DNA of 64,000 bases from the NCBI RefSeq assembly GCF_019504385.1, contig NZ_CP080590.1, positions 972,001-1,036,000 of the forward strand. Reading direction: 5' to 3'. The notes under the pieces are model-generated. The model searched no databases, was not told where the DNA came from, and saw nothing but the letters and a program-made list of their open reading frames with translations. A program made the position numbers and the translations under genes. This DNA comes from Devosia salina (lineage in GTDB: Bacteria > Pseudomonadota > Alphaproteobacteria > Rhizobiales > Devosiaceae). Below, one piece after another: positions 1 through 9,098 of this stretch (the first letter of the stretch is position 1; the number at the start of each line of letters is the position of its first letter).

Positions 1-858
1 ACAAAGCATCTGCTGGCCTCGGAGCCAAAGGGCACCGCGTTGCCGCTGGAGGAGGGGGCGCATGAGACCGTCCTTGAGGGCAGGGAGGTCAAGGTCACCT
101 TCACGCTCAAGCGCGGTGGCTTCTTCAATCCCGACTTCTTCGACCTCAAGGCCGTGGACAATCTCGACATCAAGCTGATGCGCCACGAGACGCTCGGGAT
201 CGTCGGCGAGAGCGGCTCGGGCAAGACCACTTTCGGGCAGGCATTGATCCGGCTGATCGGCAACCAGGGCGGGCAGATATTCTTCGATGGCGAGCCGATC
301 CACGACAAGGACCGCCAGGGCATGCGACCCCTGCGCAGCCGCATGCAGATCGTGTTCCAGGACCCGTTTGCCAGCCTCAACCCCCGCATGTCGATCCGCC
401 AGATCATCGAGGAAGGGCTGATCGTCAACAATATCGGCGCCAATGGACGCGAACGGGTCGATCGGGTCCGGCAGGCGCTGGTCGATGCCGGCATGCCCGG
501 CGACATCCTGCAGCGGTTTCCGCACGAATTTTCCGGCGGCCAGCGCCAGCGTATCGCCATCGCCCGGGCCATTGCGCTCGAGCCGGAATTCATCCTGCTC
601 GACGAGCCGACCTCGGCGCTCGATCTTTCCGTGCAGGCGCAGATCATCGACCTCCTGCGCAAGCTCCAGGACGAGAAGGGTTTGAGCTATCTGTTCATCA
701 GCCATGACCTCAAGGTCGTGCGGGCCCTGTGCCACCGCGTGATGGTGATGCAGCACGGCAAGATCGTCGAACAGGGGCCGGTCAGCGACGTGCTGGTCAA
801 TCCACAGACCGACTATACCAGGCGCCTCGTGCGGGCAGCGTTCGAGATCGCGGCCTGA
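1..858 (+). CDS. ABC transporter ATP-binding protein, YejF-like, C-terminal part (5' truncated by window)
   Basis: The reading frame is open from base 1, so the gene begins outside the window and only its last 285 or so residues are present. The part seen is one complete ATPase domain: Walker A GESGSGKTT, a Q-loop in VFQDPFASLNP, signature FSGGQRQR and Walker B ILLDEP. The residues before it (HLLASEPKG) look like the linker that joins the two ATPase halves in YejF/DppD-DppF fusions, which energise uptake of oligopeptides or microcin C. A TTG at 40 would be possible as a start but is probably internal. The family is clear; the exact substrate is inferred from the linker and remains uncertain. 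Confidence 0.8.
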   Translation, partial: TKHLLASEPKGTALPLEEGAHETVLEGREVKVTFTLKRGGFFNPDFFDLKAVDNLDIKLMRHETLGIVGESGSGKTTFGQALIRLIGNQGGQIFFDGEPIHDKDRQGMRPLRSRMQIVFQDPFASLNPRMSIRQIIEEGLIVNNIGANGRERVDRVRQALVDAGMPGDILQRFPHEFSGGQRQRIAIARAIALEPEFILLDEPTSALDLSVQAQIIDLLRKLQDEKGLSYLFISHDLKVVRALCHRVMVMQHGKIVEQGPVSDVLVNPQTDYTRRLVRAAFEIAA

Positions 859-894
859 CCCGGAGGGGACCGACGAGGTGGAGTAGAGTGCCTG

Positions 895-1917
895 CTAGAT
901 GCCCGGCCGGCTGACCGAATTCCGCACGATCAGTTCGGCCCGAAGCAGCACTTCGCGCGATTTCGGTTGCTCGCCTGCCAGCAGGGTCAGCAGCAGCTCC
1001 ATGGCGGCCTCGCCCATGCGGTGGCGGGGTTGCTTCATCGTCGTCAGCGATGGCGTGAGGAAGCTTGCAAAGGTGATGTCGTCGAACCCCATGACCGAGA
1101 ACTGCCGGGGCAGGTCGTAGCGACGCGCGTTGAGGGCGATGATGACCCCCATGGCAGTGGCATCGTTGACGCAGAGGAAGGCCGTCGGCAATGCGTCGCG
1201 CACGAACATTAGTTCGGCGGCGGCCCGGCCGCTTTCCGTCGTGCCGTCGCCGTCGATGATCAGGCGCGGATCGATGGCAAGGCCCGCGCCGCTGAGGGCC
1301 GCGCGATAGCCCTCTTCGCGCAACCGGCTGATCTCGCGATTGGGCGCGCGGCCGACAAAGGCAATGCGGCGATGGCCTTGTGAAATCAGGTGCTCCGCAG
1401 CAACGCGCGCGCCTTCGAAATTGTTGACCCCCACAAAGGGTACGTCCTTGCCCACCACGGGCTCGTTGACGGCGACCATGGGTGGCAGGCGCGCCGCGTC
1501 CGGACCCTGGCCGATGCCATAGGGCAGGTGGCCGGTGAACAAGATGAGCCCGTCCGCCTGGTTCGAACTGATGAACCGCAGATAGTCGGTTTCGCGGTTG
1601 GGATCGTTCTGCGTATTGCCGATCAAAAGCCCGTAGCCGCGCTTGCTGGCCTCGGTCTCGAGACCCACCAGGATGTTGGAGAAGTTCGGGTCACCCACGT
1701 CGGGGGCCAGAATGAGGATCATGTTGGACCGCCGCATGCGCAGCGATCTTGCCATGGCATTGGTGGTGTATCCGGTGCGGGCAATGGCGTCGGTGACGCG
1801 GAGCCTTGTGGCATCGGCCACCTTGGTCGGCTCGTTGATGGCGCGGCTGACCGTGGCGATGGAAACCCCGGCCATGGCGGCAACATCTTCGATGGTGGCC
1901 AGCTTATGCTGCTGCAC
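895..1917 (-). CDS. LacI-family transcriptional regulator
   Basis: A 340-residue protein with the LacI layout. An N-terminal helix-turn-helix (TIEDVAAMAGVSIATVSRAI, about residues 8-27) and hinge are followed by a periplasmic-binding-protein-like sensor domain (from about residue 65). It starts at a GTG preceded by a GGAG-like site. It is divergent from a sugar ABC transporter operon, and two palindromes of LacI-operator type lie between them (2035-2069), so it most likely represses that operon until the transported sugar binds. The sugar cannot be told from sequence. Confidence 0.9.
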   Translation of the reverse strand: MQQHKLATIEDVAAMAGVSIATVSRAINEPTKVADATRLRVTDAIARTGYTTNAMARSLRMRRSNMILILAPDVGDPNFSNILVGLETEASKRGYGLLIGNTQNDPNRETDYLRFISSNQADGLILFTGHLPYGIGQGPDAARLPPMVAVNEPVVGKDVPFVGVNNFEGARVAAEHLISQGHRRIAFVGRAPNREISRLREEGYRAALSGAGLAIDPRLIIDGDGTTESGRAAAELMFVRDALPTAFLCVNDATAMGVIIALNARRYDLPRQFSVMGFDDITFASFLTPSLTTMKQPRHRMGEAAMELLLTLLAGEQPKSREVLLRAELIVRNSVSRPGI

Positions 1918-2034
1918 GTGGGGTTGCTCCGCCCTTCGAACCGGACTTGGGAAAGCCCAGCACGCTCCTGCCTTTAGCAGATGCCGTGCCCTCCGCCACG
2001 TTCATCCGCAGATCGCCATACCTTTATCCTCTTC

Positions 2035-2069
2035 TGTAAACCTTTACATCAATCATGAAAACCTTTACA
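2035..2069. promoter_or_regulatory. Two tandem LacI-type operators
   Basis: The perfect inverted repeat TGTAAACCTTTACA (2035-2048) is followed by a one-mismatch copy, TGAAAACCTTTACA (2056-2069). The two are offset by exactly 21 bp, two helical turns. They lie in the spacer between the LacI-type gene and the transporter operon, about 60-95 bp before the ATPase start. The form matches operators of RbsR/CcpA-like LacI proteins. Binding itself is inferred. Confidence 0.65.
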
Positions 2070-2130
2070 TCGAACTTGCAGCCAAGAGCTCCGCAACAAA
2101 GCGGACCGGGCTTCGGGGAGAGGTCAAGCC

Positions 2131-3672
2131 ATGGATGGTGCCCAGGGGACGAGCGCTTTGCCGATTCTGTCGGCGCATCGCATCTCCAAGTCATTCGGCG
2201 AGATTCCGGTGCTGTTCAGCATCGACTTCGATATTCGGCCCGGTGAGGTGCATGCCGTCATCGGTGAGAATGGCGCGGGCAAATCGACCCTCATCAAGAT
2301 CCTCTCGGGCATCGAGCAGCCGACGTCTGGCGCAATTCATTTCGATGGACAGCCCGTGGTGTTGCCGCCCAATGGCGCGGCTGAAGCCATGGGCATCGTG
2401 CTCATCCACCAGGAAATGAACCTGGCGGAACACCTCACGGTGGCCGAATCAATTTTCCTCGGGCGCGAGCTCAAGCGCTTCGGTTTCCTCGACATCGCCG
2501 AGATGCGCCGTCGCTCGGTCGAAATTCTCGACACGCTCCACGTCAAGGTCGATCCTGACGCGCGCATTGCCTCGCTGTCGATTGCCGACAAGCAGATGGT
2601 GGAAATCGCCAAGGCCATCAGCCGCGATGCGCGCGTGCTGATCATGGATGAACCGACCGCCGTGCTTTCGGTGGGCGAGACGCAGACCCTGTTCGAGCAG
2701 ATCCGCCGATTGACCGCGCGGGGGGTGGCTGTGATCTTCATCTCGCACAAGCTCGACGAGATCATGGACCTCGCCGATCGCGTCACCGTGCTGCGTGATG
2801 GCCAACTGATCACCACCGTCGGTACCGAGGCGCTGACGCCGGACAGCATTGCCCAGATGATGGTGGGGCGCGAGCTTTCCAACCTCTACCCACCCAAGCA
2901 TGAGCCCAATGTCGACGCGGATGTGGTGCTGCGCGTGCGCAACCTGTCCGCGGCGGGCATCGAGAACATTTCCTTCGATCTGCGCCGCGGGGAGGTGCTC
3001 GGTTTCGCGGGGCTGATCGGGTCCGGGCGCACGGCCATCGCCGAGGCAGTCGTGGGATTGATGCGACGCAGCGCGGGCACCGTCGAGCTCGAGGGCCAGC
3101 CGGTCAATTTCACCAGCGTCGGCCAGTCGGTCGATGCCGGGATCGCCTATATGACCAAGGACCGCAAGGGCAAGGGGCTGCTGCTCAACATGGGATTGCG
3201 GCCCAACCTGACCCTCCTGACGCTGAAAAAGCATCTGCAGCTCGGTTTTCTCGACAGTGCCAGCGAAGACGCCGCCCTGGCGCGCGCCGTGCGGCGCTTC
3301 GACATCCGGGCGCGCGATGCTTCGGTTGCGGTGGGGCGGCTATCCGGCGGCAACCAGCAGAAGCTCATGCTGGGCAAGACCATGGAGAGCGAGCCGGACA
3401 TCATCATCATGGATGAGCCGACGCGCGGCATCGATGTGGGCACCAAGCAGCAGATCTACCACATCATCGCGGCGCTCGCCGCGGAGGGGAAATCGATCAT
3501 CCTGATCTCCTCCGAACTCCAGGAGGTGATCGGCCTCTCCCATCGCGTCGTGGTGGTGCGCACCGGTCGCCTCGCCGGCGTGCTGGAAGGCGCCGAGATC
3601 ACCGAGGAAGAAATCATGCGGTACGCCGCGGGCATCAAGCAGAGTGGACACGATGAGCGTATCAGCGCCTGA
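2131..3672 (+). CDS. Sugar ABC transporter ATP-binding protein (RbsA/MglA type)
   Basis: A 513-residue protein with two ATPase domains in tandem, the normal form for ribose/galactose-type (CUT2) importers. Domain 1 (about residues 8-245) has Walker A GENGAGKST and Walker B VLIMDEPTA. Domain 2 (about 255-505) has the usual degenerate Walker A (GLIGSGRT), the signature LSGGNQQK and a Walker B IIIMDEPTRG. A GGGGAGAGG ribosome site precedes the ATG. It is the first gene of the operon, and its end overlaps the permease start. It would power import of the sugar sensed by the LacI-type regulator. Confidence 0.92.
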   Translation: MDGAQGTSALPILSAHRISKSFGEIPVLFSIDFDIRPGEVHAVIGENGAGKSTLIKILSGIEQPTSGAIHFDGQPVVLPPNGAAEAMGIVLIHQEMNLAEHLTVAESIFLGRELKRFGFLDIAEMRRRSVEILDTLHVKVDPDARIASLSIADKQMVEIAKAISRDARVLIMDEPTAVLSVGETQTLFEQIRRLTARGVAVIFISHKLDEIMDLADRVTVLRDGQLITTVGTEALTPDSIAQMMVGRELSNLYPPKHEPNVDADVVLRVRNLSAAGIENISFDLRRGEVLGFAGLIGSGRTAIAEAVVGLMRRSAGTVELEGQPVNFTSVGQSVDAGIAYMTKDRKGKGLLLNMGLRPNLTLLTLKKHLQLGFLDSASEDAALARAVRRFDIRARDASVAVGRLSGGNQQKLMLGKTMESEPDIIIMDEPTRGIDVGTKQQIYHIIAALAAEGKSIILISSELQEVIGLSHRVVVVRTGRLAGVLEGAEITEEEIMRYAAGIKQSGHDERISA

Positions 3673-4657
3673 CCTTCCGGCAAAGCCGAACCGGGGTTTT
3701 CGCCCCGATCTCAAGACCATAGGGCCGCTCGTGGCCCTGGCGCTGCTGGTTCTCCTGGGCATTTCGCTCAACGAGAACTTCCTCAGCTACAACAACATCA
3801 CCAACGTGCTGGCACGGTCGAGCTTCATCGGCATCATCGCCATTGGCGCGACCTTCGTGATCACCTCCGGCGGGCTGGACCTGTCGGTGGGCTCCATGGC
3901 GGCGGTGGTGGCGGGCATCATGATCATCGTCATGAATGCCCTGATCCCATCGATGGGGATATCGCTGGGCGTAATCCTCATCGGTATGGCGGCGGGCCTG
4001 GCGGTGGGTGGTGCTGCCGGCATCGGCAATGGGTTGATGATCACGCGGGGGCGCATCGAGGCCTTCATCGTCACCCTGGGCACCATGGGCATCTTCCGCT
4101 CGCTGGTGACCTTCCTTGCCGACGGCGGCACCCTCTCGCTCAACTTCCAGGTCGCGGACCTCTATCGGCCGGTCTATTACAACGGCATTCTGGGCGTGCC
4201 CTGGCCGATCATCGTCTTCGCGCTGGTCGCCATTGCCGGCGAAATCATCATGCGCCGAACCGCCTTTGGCCGCTACTGCGCCGCGATCGGGTCGAGCGAA
4301 CAGGTGGCGCGCTATTCCTCCATCAATGTCGATAATGTCCGGCTGATCACCTACATCCTGCAAGGCGTTCTCGTCGGCGTGGCGGTGCTGCTCTATGTGC
4401 CGCGCCTGGGCTCGGCATCGAGCACCACGGGCGTGCTCTGGGAGCTGGAGGCGATCGCCGCCGTGATCATCGGCGGCACGACCCTCAAGGGCGGCTATGG
4501 CCGGGTCTGGGGCACGGTGGTCGGCGTGATCATCCTCGGGCTGATCGGCAATATCCTCAACCTGCAGAGCTTCATCAGCCCTTATCTGAACGGCGCATTC
4601 CAGGGCGTCATCATCATTCTGGCCGTGCTGCTGCAGCGCGGTCGCCGCAGCGCCTGA
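3653..4657 (+). CDS. Sugar ABC transporter permease (RbsC type)
   Basis: A hydrophobic protein of about 334 residues with 8-10 membrane segments and the CUT2 permease motif around GGLDLSVGSMAAV. It overlaps the 3' end of the ATPase gene by about 20 bp, so translation is probably coupled. The ATG at 3653 is preferred over a GTG at 3644 in the same frame, but the signal is weak. It forms the membrane channel with the ATPase before it and the binding protein after it. Confidence 0.88.
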   Translation: MSVSAPDLPAKPNRGFRPDLKTIGPLVALALLVLLGISLNENFLSYNNITNVLARSSFIGIIAIGATFVITSGGLDLSVGSMAAVVAGIMIIVMNALIPSMGISLGVILIGMAAGLAVGGAAGIGNGLMITRGRIEAFIVTLGTMGIFRSLVTFLADGGTLSLNFQVADLYRPVYYNGILGVPWPIIVFALVAIAGEIIMRRTAFGRYCAAIGSSEQVARYSSINVDNVRLITYILQGVLVGVAVLLYVPRLGSASSTTGVLWELEAIAAVIIGGTTLKGGYGRVWGTVVGVIILGLIGNILNLQSFISPYLNGAFQGVIIILAVLLQRGRRSA

Positions 4658-4760
4658 CGGGCGCCGGGGGAGAAGTTGGAGCGAGACCGGTCATGGTCGG
4701 CCGGACGCTCCCGCAAAACGACTACACACTGCCCACAAGGGCATCTTTGGGAGGACTGAA

Positions 4761-5711
4761 ATGAAACTGGTGAAATCCCTACTTGCAGCGGCCGTCGTGG
4801 CCGGCAGCCTGGGCAGCGTTGCCATGGCCCAGGACAAGGTCACGATCGGCGTCTCGGTGCCGGCGGCCGACCATGGCTGGACCGGTGGCGTCAACTATTT
4901 CGCCCAGCAGGCGATCGACCGGCTCTCCGCCACCTATCCCGATGTCAGCTTCGTCTTCGCTTCGGCCGCCGATGCGCCCAAGCAGATCGCCGATATCGAG
5001 GACATGGTCTCGACCCGCAATATCGATGCGCTGGTGATCCTTCCGGGCGATCCGGATGCGATGACCTCTGCCATCAAGCAGGTCAAGGACGCCGGCAAGT
5101 TCGTCACCGTGGTGGATCGCCAGCTGTCCATCGATGGCGTGGAAAACCTCTACGTCGCCGGCGACAATCCGGGCCTGGGGGCCAATTCGGCTGAGTATTT
5201 CAAGCAGGCGATGCCCGATGGCGGCAATATCGTCATCCTGCGCGGCCTGCCGATCCCGATCGACCAGCAGCGTTTCGACGCCTTCATGGCCGGCATTGAA
5301 GGCTCCAACATCACGGTCCTGGATGACGAATTCGCCAACTGGAACCGCGATGACGGCTTCAAGGTGATGCAGGACTTCCTGACCCGCTTCCCGGACATCA
5401 AGGGCGTGTGGGCGCAGGATGACGACATCGCATTGGGTGCCATCGAGGCCATCAAGCAGGCCGGCCGCGAGGACGAATTGTTCATCGTTGGCGGCGCAGG
5501 CATGCAGCAGATCCTGCAGCGCGTGCAGGCGGGCGACAAGCTGGTCCCGATCGACGTCAGCTACAGCCCCGCGATGATCGCCACGGCCATCGAGCTGACG
5601 ACCTCGCACTTCACCGGCGGTATTCAGGTCGCCGGCCGCTACATCCTCGACTCGACGGTCATCACGGCCGACAATGTCGAGGAATTCCTCGACGCGGAAA
5701 GCCCGTTCTGA
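4761..5711 (+). CDS. Sugar ABC transporter substrate-binding protein
   Basis: A 316-residue periplasmic protein. It has a Sec signal peptide of about 23 residues (cleavage after VAMA, before QDKVT) followed by a type I periplasmic-binding fold (ribose-binding-protein-like) with the motifs IGVSVPAADHGW and DALVILPGDPDAM. A GGGAGG site precedes the ATG. A spacer of about 100 bp separates it from the permease. It captures the sugar for the transporter. The operon ends behind it at a strong terminator (5773-5808). The ligand is unknown. Confidence 0.9.
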   Translation: MKLVKSLLAAAVVAGSLGSVAMAQDKVTIGVSVPAADHGWTGGVNYFAQQAIDRLSATYPDVSFVFASAADAPKQIADIEDMVSTRNIDALVILPGDPDAMTSAIKQVKDAGKFVTVVDRQLSIDGVENLYVAGDNPGLGANSAEYFKQAMPDGGNIVILRGLPIPIDQQRFDAFMAGIEGSNITVLDDEFANWNRDDGFKVMQDFLTRFPDIKGVWAQDDDIALGAIEAIKQAGREDELFIVGGAGMQQILQRVQAGDKLVPIDVSYSPAMIATAIELTTSHFTGGIQVAGRYILDSTVITADNVEEFLDAESPF

Positions 5712-5727
5712 CGTCGGGCGCTCGGCC

Positions 5728-5757
5728 AGGCATATCGCGCCGGTACGTGATATGCCT
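5728..5757. repeat. Inverted repeat after the sugar operon
   Basis: AGGCATATC and GATATGCCT form a perfect 9-bp stem just after the binding-protein stop codon and before the terminator. It has no T-tract of its own, so it may protect the 3' end of the mRNA. Confidence 0.5.
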
Positions 5758-5772
5758 CCTGCCCGATGATCG

Positions 5773-5808
5773 AAAGAGGGGCGTCCGACATGTCGGGCGC
5801 CCCTTTCT
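5773..5808 (+). terminator. Intrinsic terminator of the sugar ABC operon
   Basis: An AGGGGCG stem, continued by CCGAC/GTCGG, closes onto CGCCCCTTT and a T-rich run. This is a strong GC hairpin about 60 bp after the last gene of the operon. The rest of the spacer up to 5929 shows nothing further. Confidence 0.8.
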
Positions 5809-5929
5809 CATTGTTTTCAGGGACTTGCGGCGTCGTTATGGTGACACGCGAATCCCGCTATCTCTCCGCCCGAGTTCCGGGCGATGCCCGCCTTCCTTGG
5901 CGTTGCGGGGGCTCACCAGTTTTGTGTTC

Positions 5930-6130
5930 TCAGGCCGGCTCAGGCGTGTAACCGGCCTCCCGGATTGCGTCTTCGCCCTTGGTCCGGTCGCCGGTGAAGC
6001 TGACCTTGTGGGCCGAAAGGTCGATCTCGACCTGGGTGCCCGGCAAGGCCGCTTCGAGCGCGCCGCGCACGGTGCCAACGCAATGACCACAGGTCATGTC
6101 GTTGACGGTGAGGGTGATTTTCTCGGTCAT
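5930..6130 (-). CDS. copZ: Heavy-metal-associated copper chaperone, CopZ-like
   Basis: A 66-residue single HMA domain with the copper-binding motif MTCGHC (residues 12-17). Such proteins carry Cu(I) in the cytosol to copper ATPases and to CueR. The start at 6130 is chosen because it is the normal HMA beginning (MTEKITLTV), follows an AAAGGAAA ribosome site, and lies one base after the cueR stop codon. The longer frame up to 6172 would add residues unlike the family. It is the last gene of the copA-cueR-copZ operon. Confidence 0.88.
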   Translation of the reverse strand: MTEKITLTVNDMTCGHCVGTVRGALEAALPGTQVEIDLSAHKVSFTGDRTKGEDAIREAGYTPEPA

Positions 6131-6131
6131 T

Positions 6132-6539
6132 TCAGTTTCCTTTCTGGGCCGGCGAGCCGGCCAAATCATCAAGAATGGGGCAATCGGGCCGGCTGTCCCC
6201 GGCGCAGCAATGCACCAGATGGCTCAGTGTCTTCACCATGCCCTGCAGTTCGGCAATCTTGGTTTCCAGCGCCGCGATATGGCTGCTGGCGATGTCCCTG
6301 ACCTCGGCACTGGCGCGGGACCGGTCCTGCCAGAGGCCGAGCAGCGCTGCAGTCTCCTCGACGGAAAACCCCAGCGTGCGGGCGCGTTTGATGAAGCGCA
6401 GCACATGCACCTCGTCGGGGCCATAGACCCTGTAATTGCTGTCTGTCCGCATAGGCGGGGTGATCAGCCCGATCTGCTCGTAATAGCGGATCATCTTGGC
6501 CGATACGCCGGAACTCGATGCGGCCTGCCCGATGTTCAT
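6132..6539 (-). CDS. cueR: Cu(I)-responsive MerR-family activator CueR
   Basis: A protein of about 135 residues with a MerR winged helix at the N-terminus (MNIGQAASSSGVSAKMIRYY) and a long dimer helix. The C-terminal metal loop HCCAGDSRPDCPI keeps the two cysteines that bind Cu(I) in CueR. It should twist the 19-bp-spacer promoter at 8820-8850 to switch the operon on when copper rises. The ATG at 6539 overlaps the copA stop codon (TGATG), so the two are translationally coupled. A GTG just upstream (6542) is also possible. Confidence 0.9.
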   Translation of the reverse strand: MNIGQAASSSGVSAKMIRYYEQIGLITPPMRTDSNYRVYGPDEVHVLRFIKRARTLGFSVEETAALLGLWQDRSRASAEVRDIASSHIAALETKIAELQGMVKTLSHLVHCCAGDSRPDCPILDDLAGSPAQKGN

Positions 6540-8797
6540 CACGACACTCCCTTGACTGCACGCAGGCGCTGCGCGTTGCCCACAACGAATATCGAGGAGA
6601 AGGCCATCGCTCCGGCCCCGATCATCGGGGACAGCAGGATACCGAACGCCGGATACAGCACGCCGGCCGCCACCGGGATCAGGATGGCATTGTAGCCAAA
6701 GGCCCAGAACAGGTTTTCCCAGATATTGCGGAGCGTGGCCCTGCTGACGGTCAGGGCGTTGAGCACGCCCTTTAGGTCGCCGCCGAGCAGCACCACGTCT
6801 GCACTTTCGATGGCCGCGTCGGTGCCCGATCCCACGGCAATGCCGACATCGGCTTCGGCCAGGGCCGGCGCATCGTTGATGCCGTCGCCGACATAGGCAA
6901 TGACCGACCCGTTCTTGCGCAAGGACTTGATCGCCTCGACCTTGTCGGCCGGAAGCACTTCCGCCCGCACTTCATCGATACCCAATTGCGCGGCGATGGC
7001 CTCCGCAGTCCGCCTGTTGTCGCCCGAGATCATGGCGGTCTTGAGCCCCATGCCATGCAGTGCCTCGATCACCGCCTTGCTGGTGGGCTTGATCGTATCC
7101 GCCACCACAATGGCCGCAGCGAGCTTGTCGTCGATGGCGGCAAAGACAGGGGTCTTGCCCTCGGCTGCGAGCTTGCCGATGGCGTCCGCGAAGTCGGAGA
7201 AATCGAGGTGGCTCATATGCCGCTCGGCGCCCACCGATACCAGCCGTCCATCGACACGGGCCGTCACGCCGGTCCCCGAATTCGAGGTGAACTCGGTCAC
7301 CGTGCCCAGGGCCAGCCCCGCCTTTTCGGCGGCGGCGACAATGGCCGTGGCGATTGGGTGTTCCGACCGCGACTCCACGGCCGCCACCAGCGCGAGAACC
7401 TCATCGTGCTCGAACTCATCGTCCAGGATGAGATCGGTCAGCACTGGCTTGCCCTCGGTCAGCGTGCCGGTCTTGTCAAAGGCGACGATGCTGGCGTCGC
7501 GCAATTGCTGCAGGGCTTCGCCCTTGCGGAACAGCACGCCCAACTGCGCCGCGCGGCCCGTTCCGACCATGATCGACATGGGCGTGGCCAGGCCCATGGC
7601 GCAGGGGCAGGCGATGATCATCACGGCGACGGCATTGACCAGCGCATAGGTGAGGGAGGGCTGCGGCCCGACCAGGAACCAGACGATCGCAGTCAGGACC
7701 GAGACACCGATCACGACCGGCACGAAGACTGACGTGATGCGGTCGACAACCGCCTGGATCGGCAGCTTGCCGGCCTGCGCGTCCTCGACCATGCGGATAA
7801 TCTGCGCCAGCATGGTGTCGGCACCGACCTTGGTGGCCCGGAATCGGAAGCTGCCGGATGTGTTCAGGGTCCCCCCGATCACATCCGCGCCGACACCCTT
7901 GGTGACCGGTAGGGGCTCGCCCGAAATCATGGATTCGTCGATATGGCTTTCGCCCTCGACGATCTCGCCGTCCACCGCGATTTTCTCGCCGGGCCGGACC
8001 AGCACGATGTCTCCCACGCGCACCGCATCGACGCCCACTTCGACGGCCTCGCCATTGCGCTCGATGCGCGCCGTCCTGGCCTGTTGATGCATCAATTGGC
8101 GGATCGCCTCGCCGGTACGGCCCTTGGCGATGGCCTCGAGCCAGCGTCCGACCAGGATCAACGTGACGATGACGGCTGCGGCCTCGAAATACACATAGCG
8201 CGTGCTCGCGGGTACCAATTGGGGTGCGAAGGTCACGATGGTGGAATAGAGCCAGGCTGCGCCGGATCCGAGCGCGACCAGCGAATTCATCTCGGGCGCA
8301 CCGCGGAACAGGGCCGGCAGTCCGATGCGGAAGAACCGCAGGCCGGGCACGAACAGCACAAAGGTGGCCAGTACGAAATAGGCGCCGTAGAGCACATTCG
8401 TGGGCACGACGGACATGAGCCACATGTGGAAGGGCATGTGGATGTGGCCGAGCATTTCCAGGGCAAACAGCGGAATGGTCGGGATGGCGGCGATGATCAC
8501 GTCGCGCTTGAGGATGGCCGCATCCTCATCGTGATGGTGGGCGTGATCATGCGCGGGGGCATCGGGCTGGCGGATGCTGCCCTTATATCCGACCTTCTCG
8601 ACGGCCTTGACCAGGGCTTCGGCGTCGCCGCCGGAAACAGTGGCCCGCTCCGTCGCCAGGTTGACAGACGCGCTCTCGACGCCGGGGACTTTCAGCAGGG
8701 CCTTCTCCACGCGATTGACGCAGGAGGCGCAGGTCATGCCTTCGATATCGAGCGAAACCGGGGCGGCGGCGTGGTTGTGATGGACGTGTTCGTTCAT
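6539..8797 (-). CDS. copA: Cu(I)-exporting P1B-type ATPase CopA
   Basis: A 752-residue copper pump of the inner membrane. In order: a His-rich tip (HVHHNH), one HMA domain (MTCASC, Cys23/Cys26), a His-rich linker (HDHAHHHDED), eight membrane segments, actuator loop SGEPLP, the transport motif CPC at about 397-399, phosphorylation motif DKTGT (Asp440) and GDGINDAP. This is the full set for a Cu+ ATPase. Two His-rich stretches in addition to the HMA domain are a moderate peculiarity. It heads an operon with cueR and copZ behind a MerR-type promoter. Confidence 0.95.
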   Translation of the reverse strand: MNEHVHHNHAAAPVSLDIEGMTCASCVNRVEKALLKVPGVESASVNLATERATVSGGDAEALVKAVEKVGYKGSIRQPDAPAHDHAHHHDEDAAILKRDVIIAAIPTIPLFALEMLGHIHMPFHMWLMSVVPTNVLYGAYFVLATFVLFVPGLRFFRIGLPALFRGAPEMNSLVALGSGAAWLYSTIVTFAPQLVPASTRYVYFEAAAVIVTLILVGRWLEAIAKGRTGEAIRQLMHQQARTARIERNGEAVEVGVDAVRVGDIVLVRPGEKIAVDGEIVEGESHIDESMISGEPLPVTKGVGADVIGGTLNTSGSFRFRATKVGADTMLAQIIRMVEDAQAGKLPIQAVVDRITSVFVPVVIGVSVLTAIVWFLVGPQPSLTYALVNAVAVMIIACPCAMGLATPMSIMVGTGRAAQLGVLFRKGEALQQLRDASIVAFDKTGTLTEGKPVLTDLILDDEFEHDEVLALVAAVESRSEHPIATAIVAAAEKAGLALGTVTEFTSNSGTGVTARVDGRLVSVGAERHMSHLDFSDFADAIGKLAAEGKTPVFAAIDDKLAAAIVVADTIKPTSKAVIEALHGMGLKTAMISGDNRRTAEAIAAQLGIDEVRAEVLPADKVEAIKSLRKNGSVIAYVGDGINDAPALAEADVGIAVGSGTDAAIESADVVLLGGDLKGVLNALTVSRATLRNIWENLFWAFGYNAILIPVAAGVLYPAFGILLSPMIGAGAMAFSSIFVVGNAQRLRAVKGVS

Positions 8798-8819
8798 GGT
8801 CTTTCACCTCGTCCATCCC

Positions 8820-8850
8820 TATATGGACCTTCCCATCATGGTAAGGTCAA
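8820..8850 (-). promoter_or_regulatory. CueR-type promoter of copA
   Basis: On the minus strand a TTGACC -35 (8845-8850) and a CATATA -10 (8820-8825) are separated by 19 bp, longer than the usual 17. An imperfect dyad of the ACCTTNCC/GGNAAGGT type (8827-8847) fills the spacer. This is the hallmark of MerR/CueR promoters, and it lies 23 bp before the copA start codon. Confidence 0.8.
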
Positions 8851-8873
8851 GGGTGCGGTGAAAGAATAATGCG

Positions 8874-9098
8874 CTAGCCGGTCGGCGAGACCAGACTATA
8901 GCCATTCCTGGCAATGTCGGCCTCGATCACTGCGGCCTGCGCGCCAAGCAGCTTGTCGCTCGCCAGCGTCGTCGCGAAATGCTGCCACTCTGTGCTCCGC
9001 AGATGACTGGGTATGGCCGCACCCGGATCGATCGGGAGGACCAGCAACTTTCTTGGACTGTCGTCCGTGCCGGTCGAAATGAAGACGTTGACTTGCAT
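8874..9098 (-). CDS. Small protein of unknown function
   Basis: A 74-residue acidic to neutral protein with no signal peptide or membrane segment; I do not recognise a domain. The start at 9098 (MQVNVFISTG) follows a good GGAGG site with 7-base spacing. It is divergent from the FNR-type regulator and convergent-side neighbour of the copA promoter, so it may belong to the same redox response, but nothing in its sequence shows this. Codon use looks native and a real ribosome site favours a genuine gene. Confidence 0.55.
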   Translation of the reverse strand: MQVNVFISTGTDDSPRKLLVLPIDPGAAIPSHLRSTEWQHFATTLASDKLLGAQAAVIEADIARNGYSLVSPTG

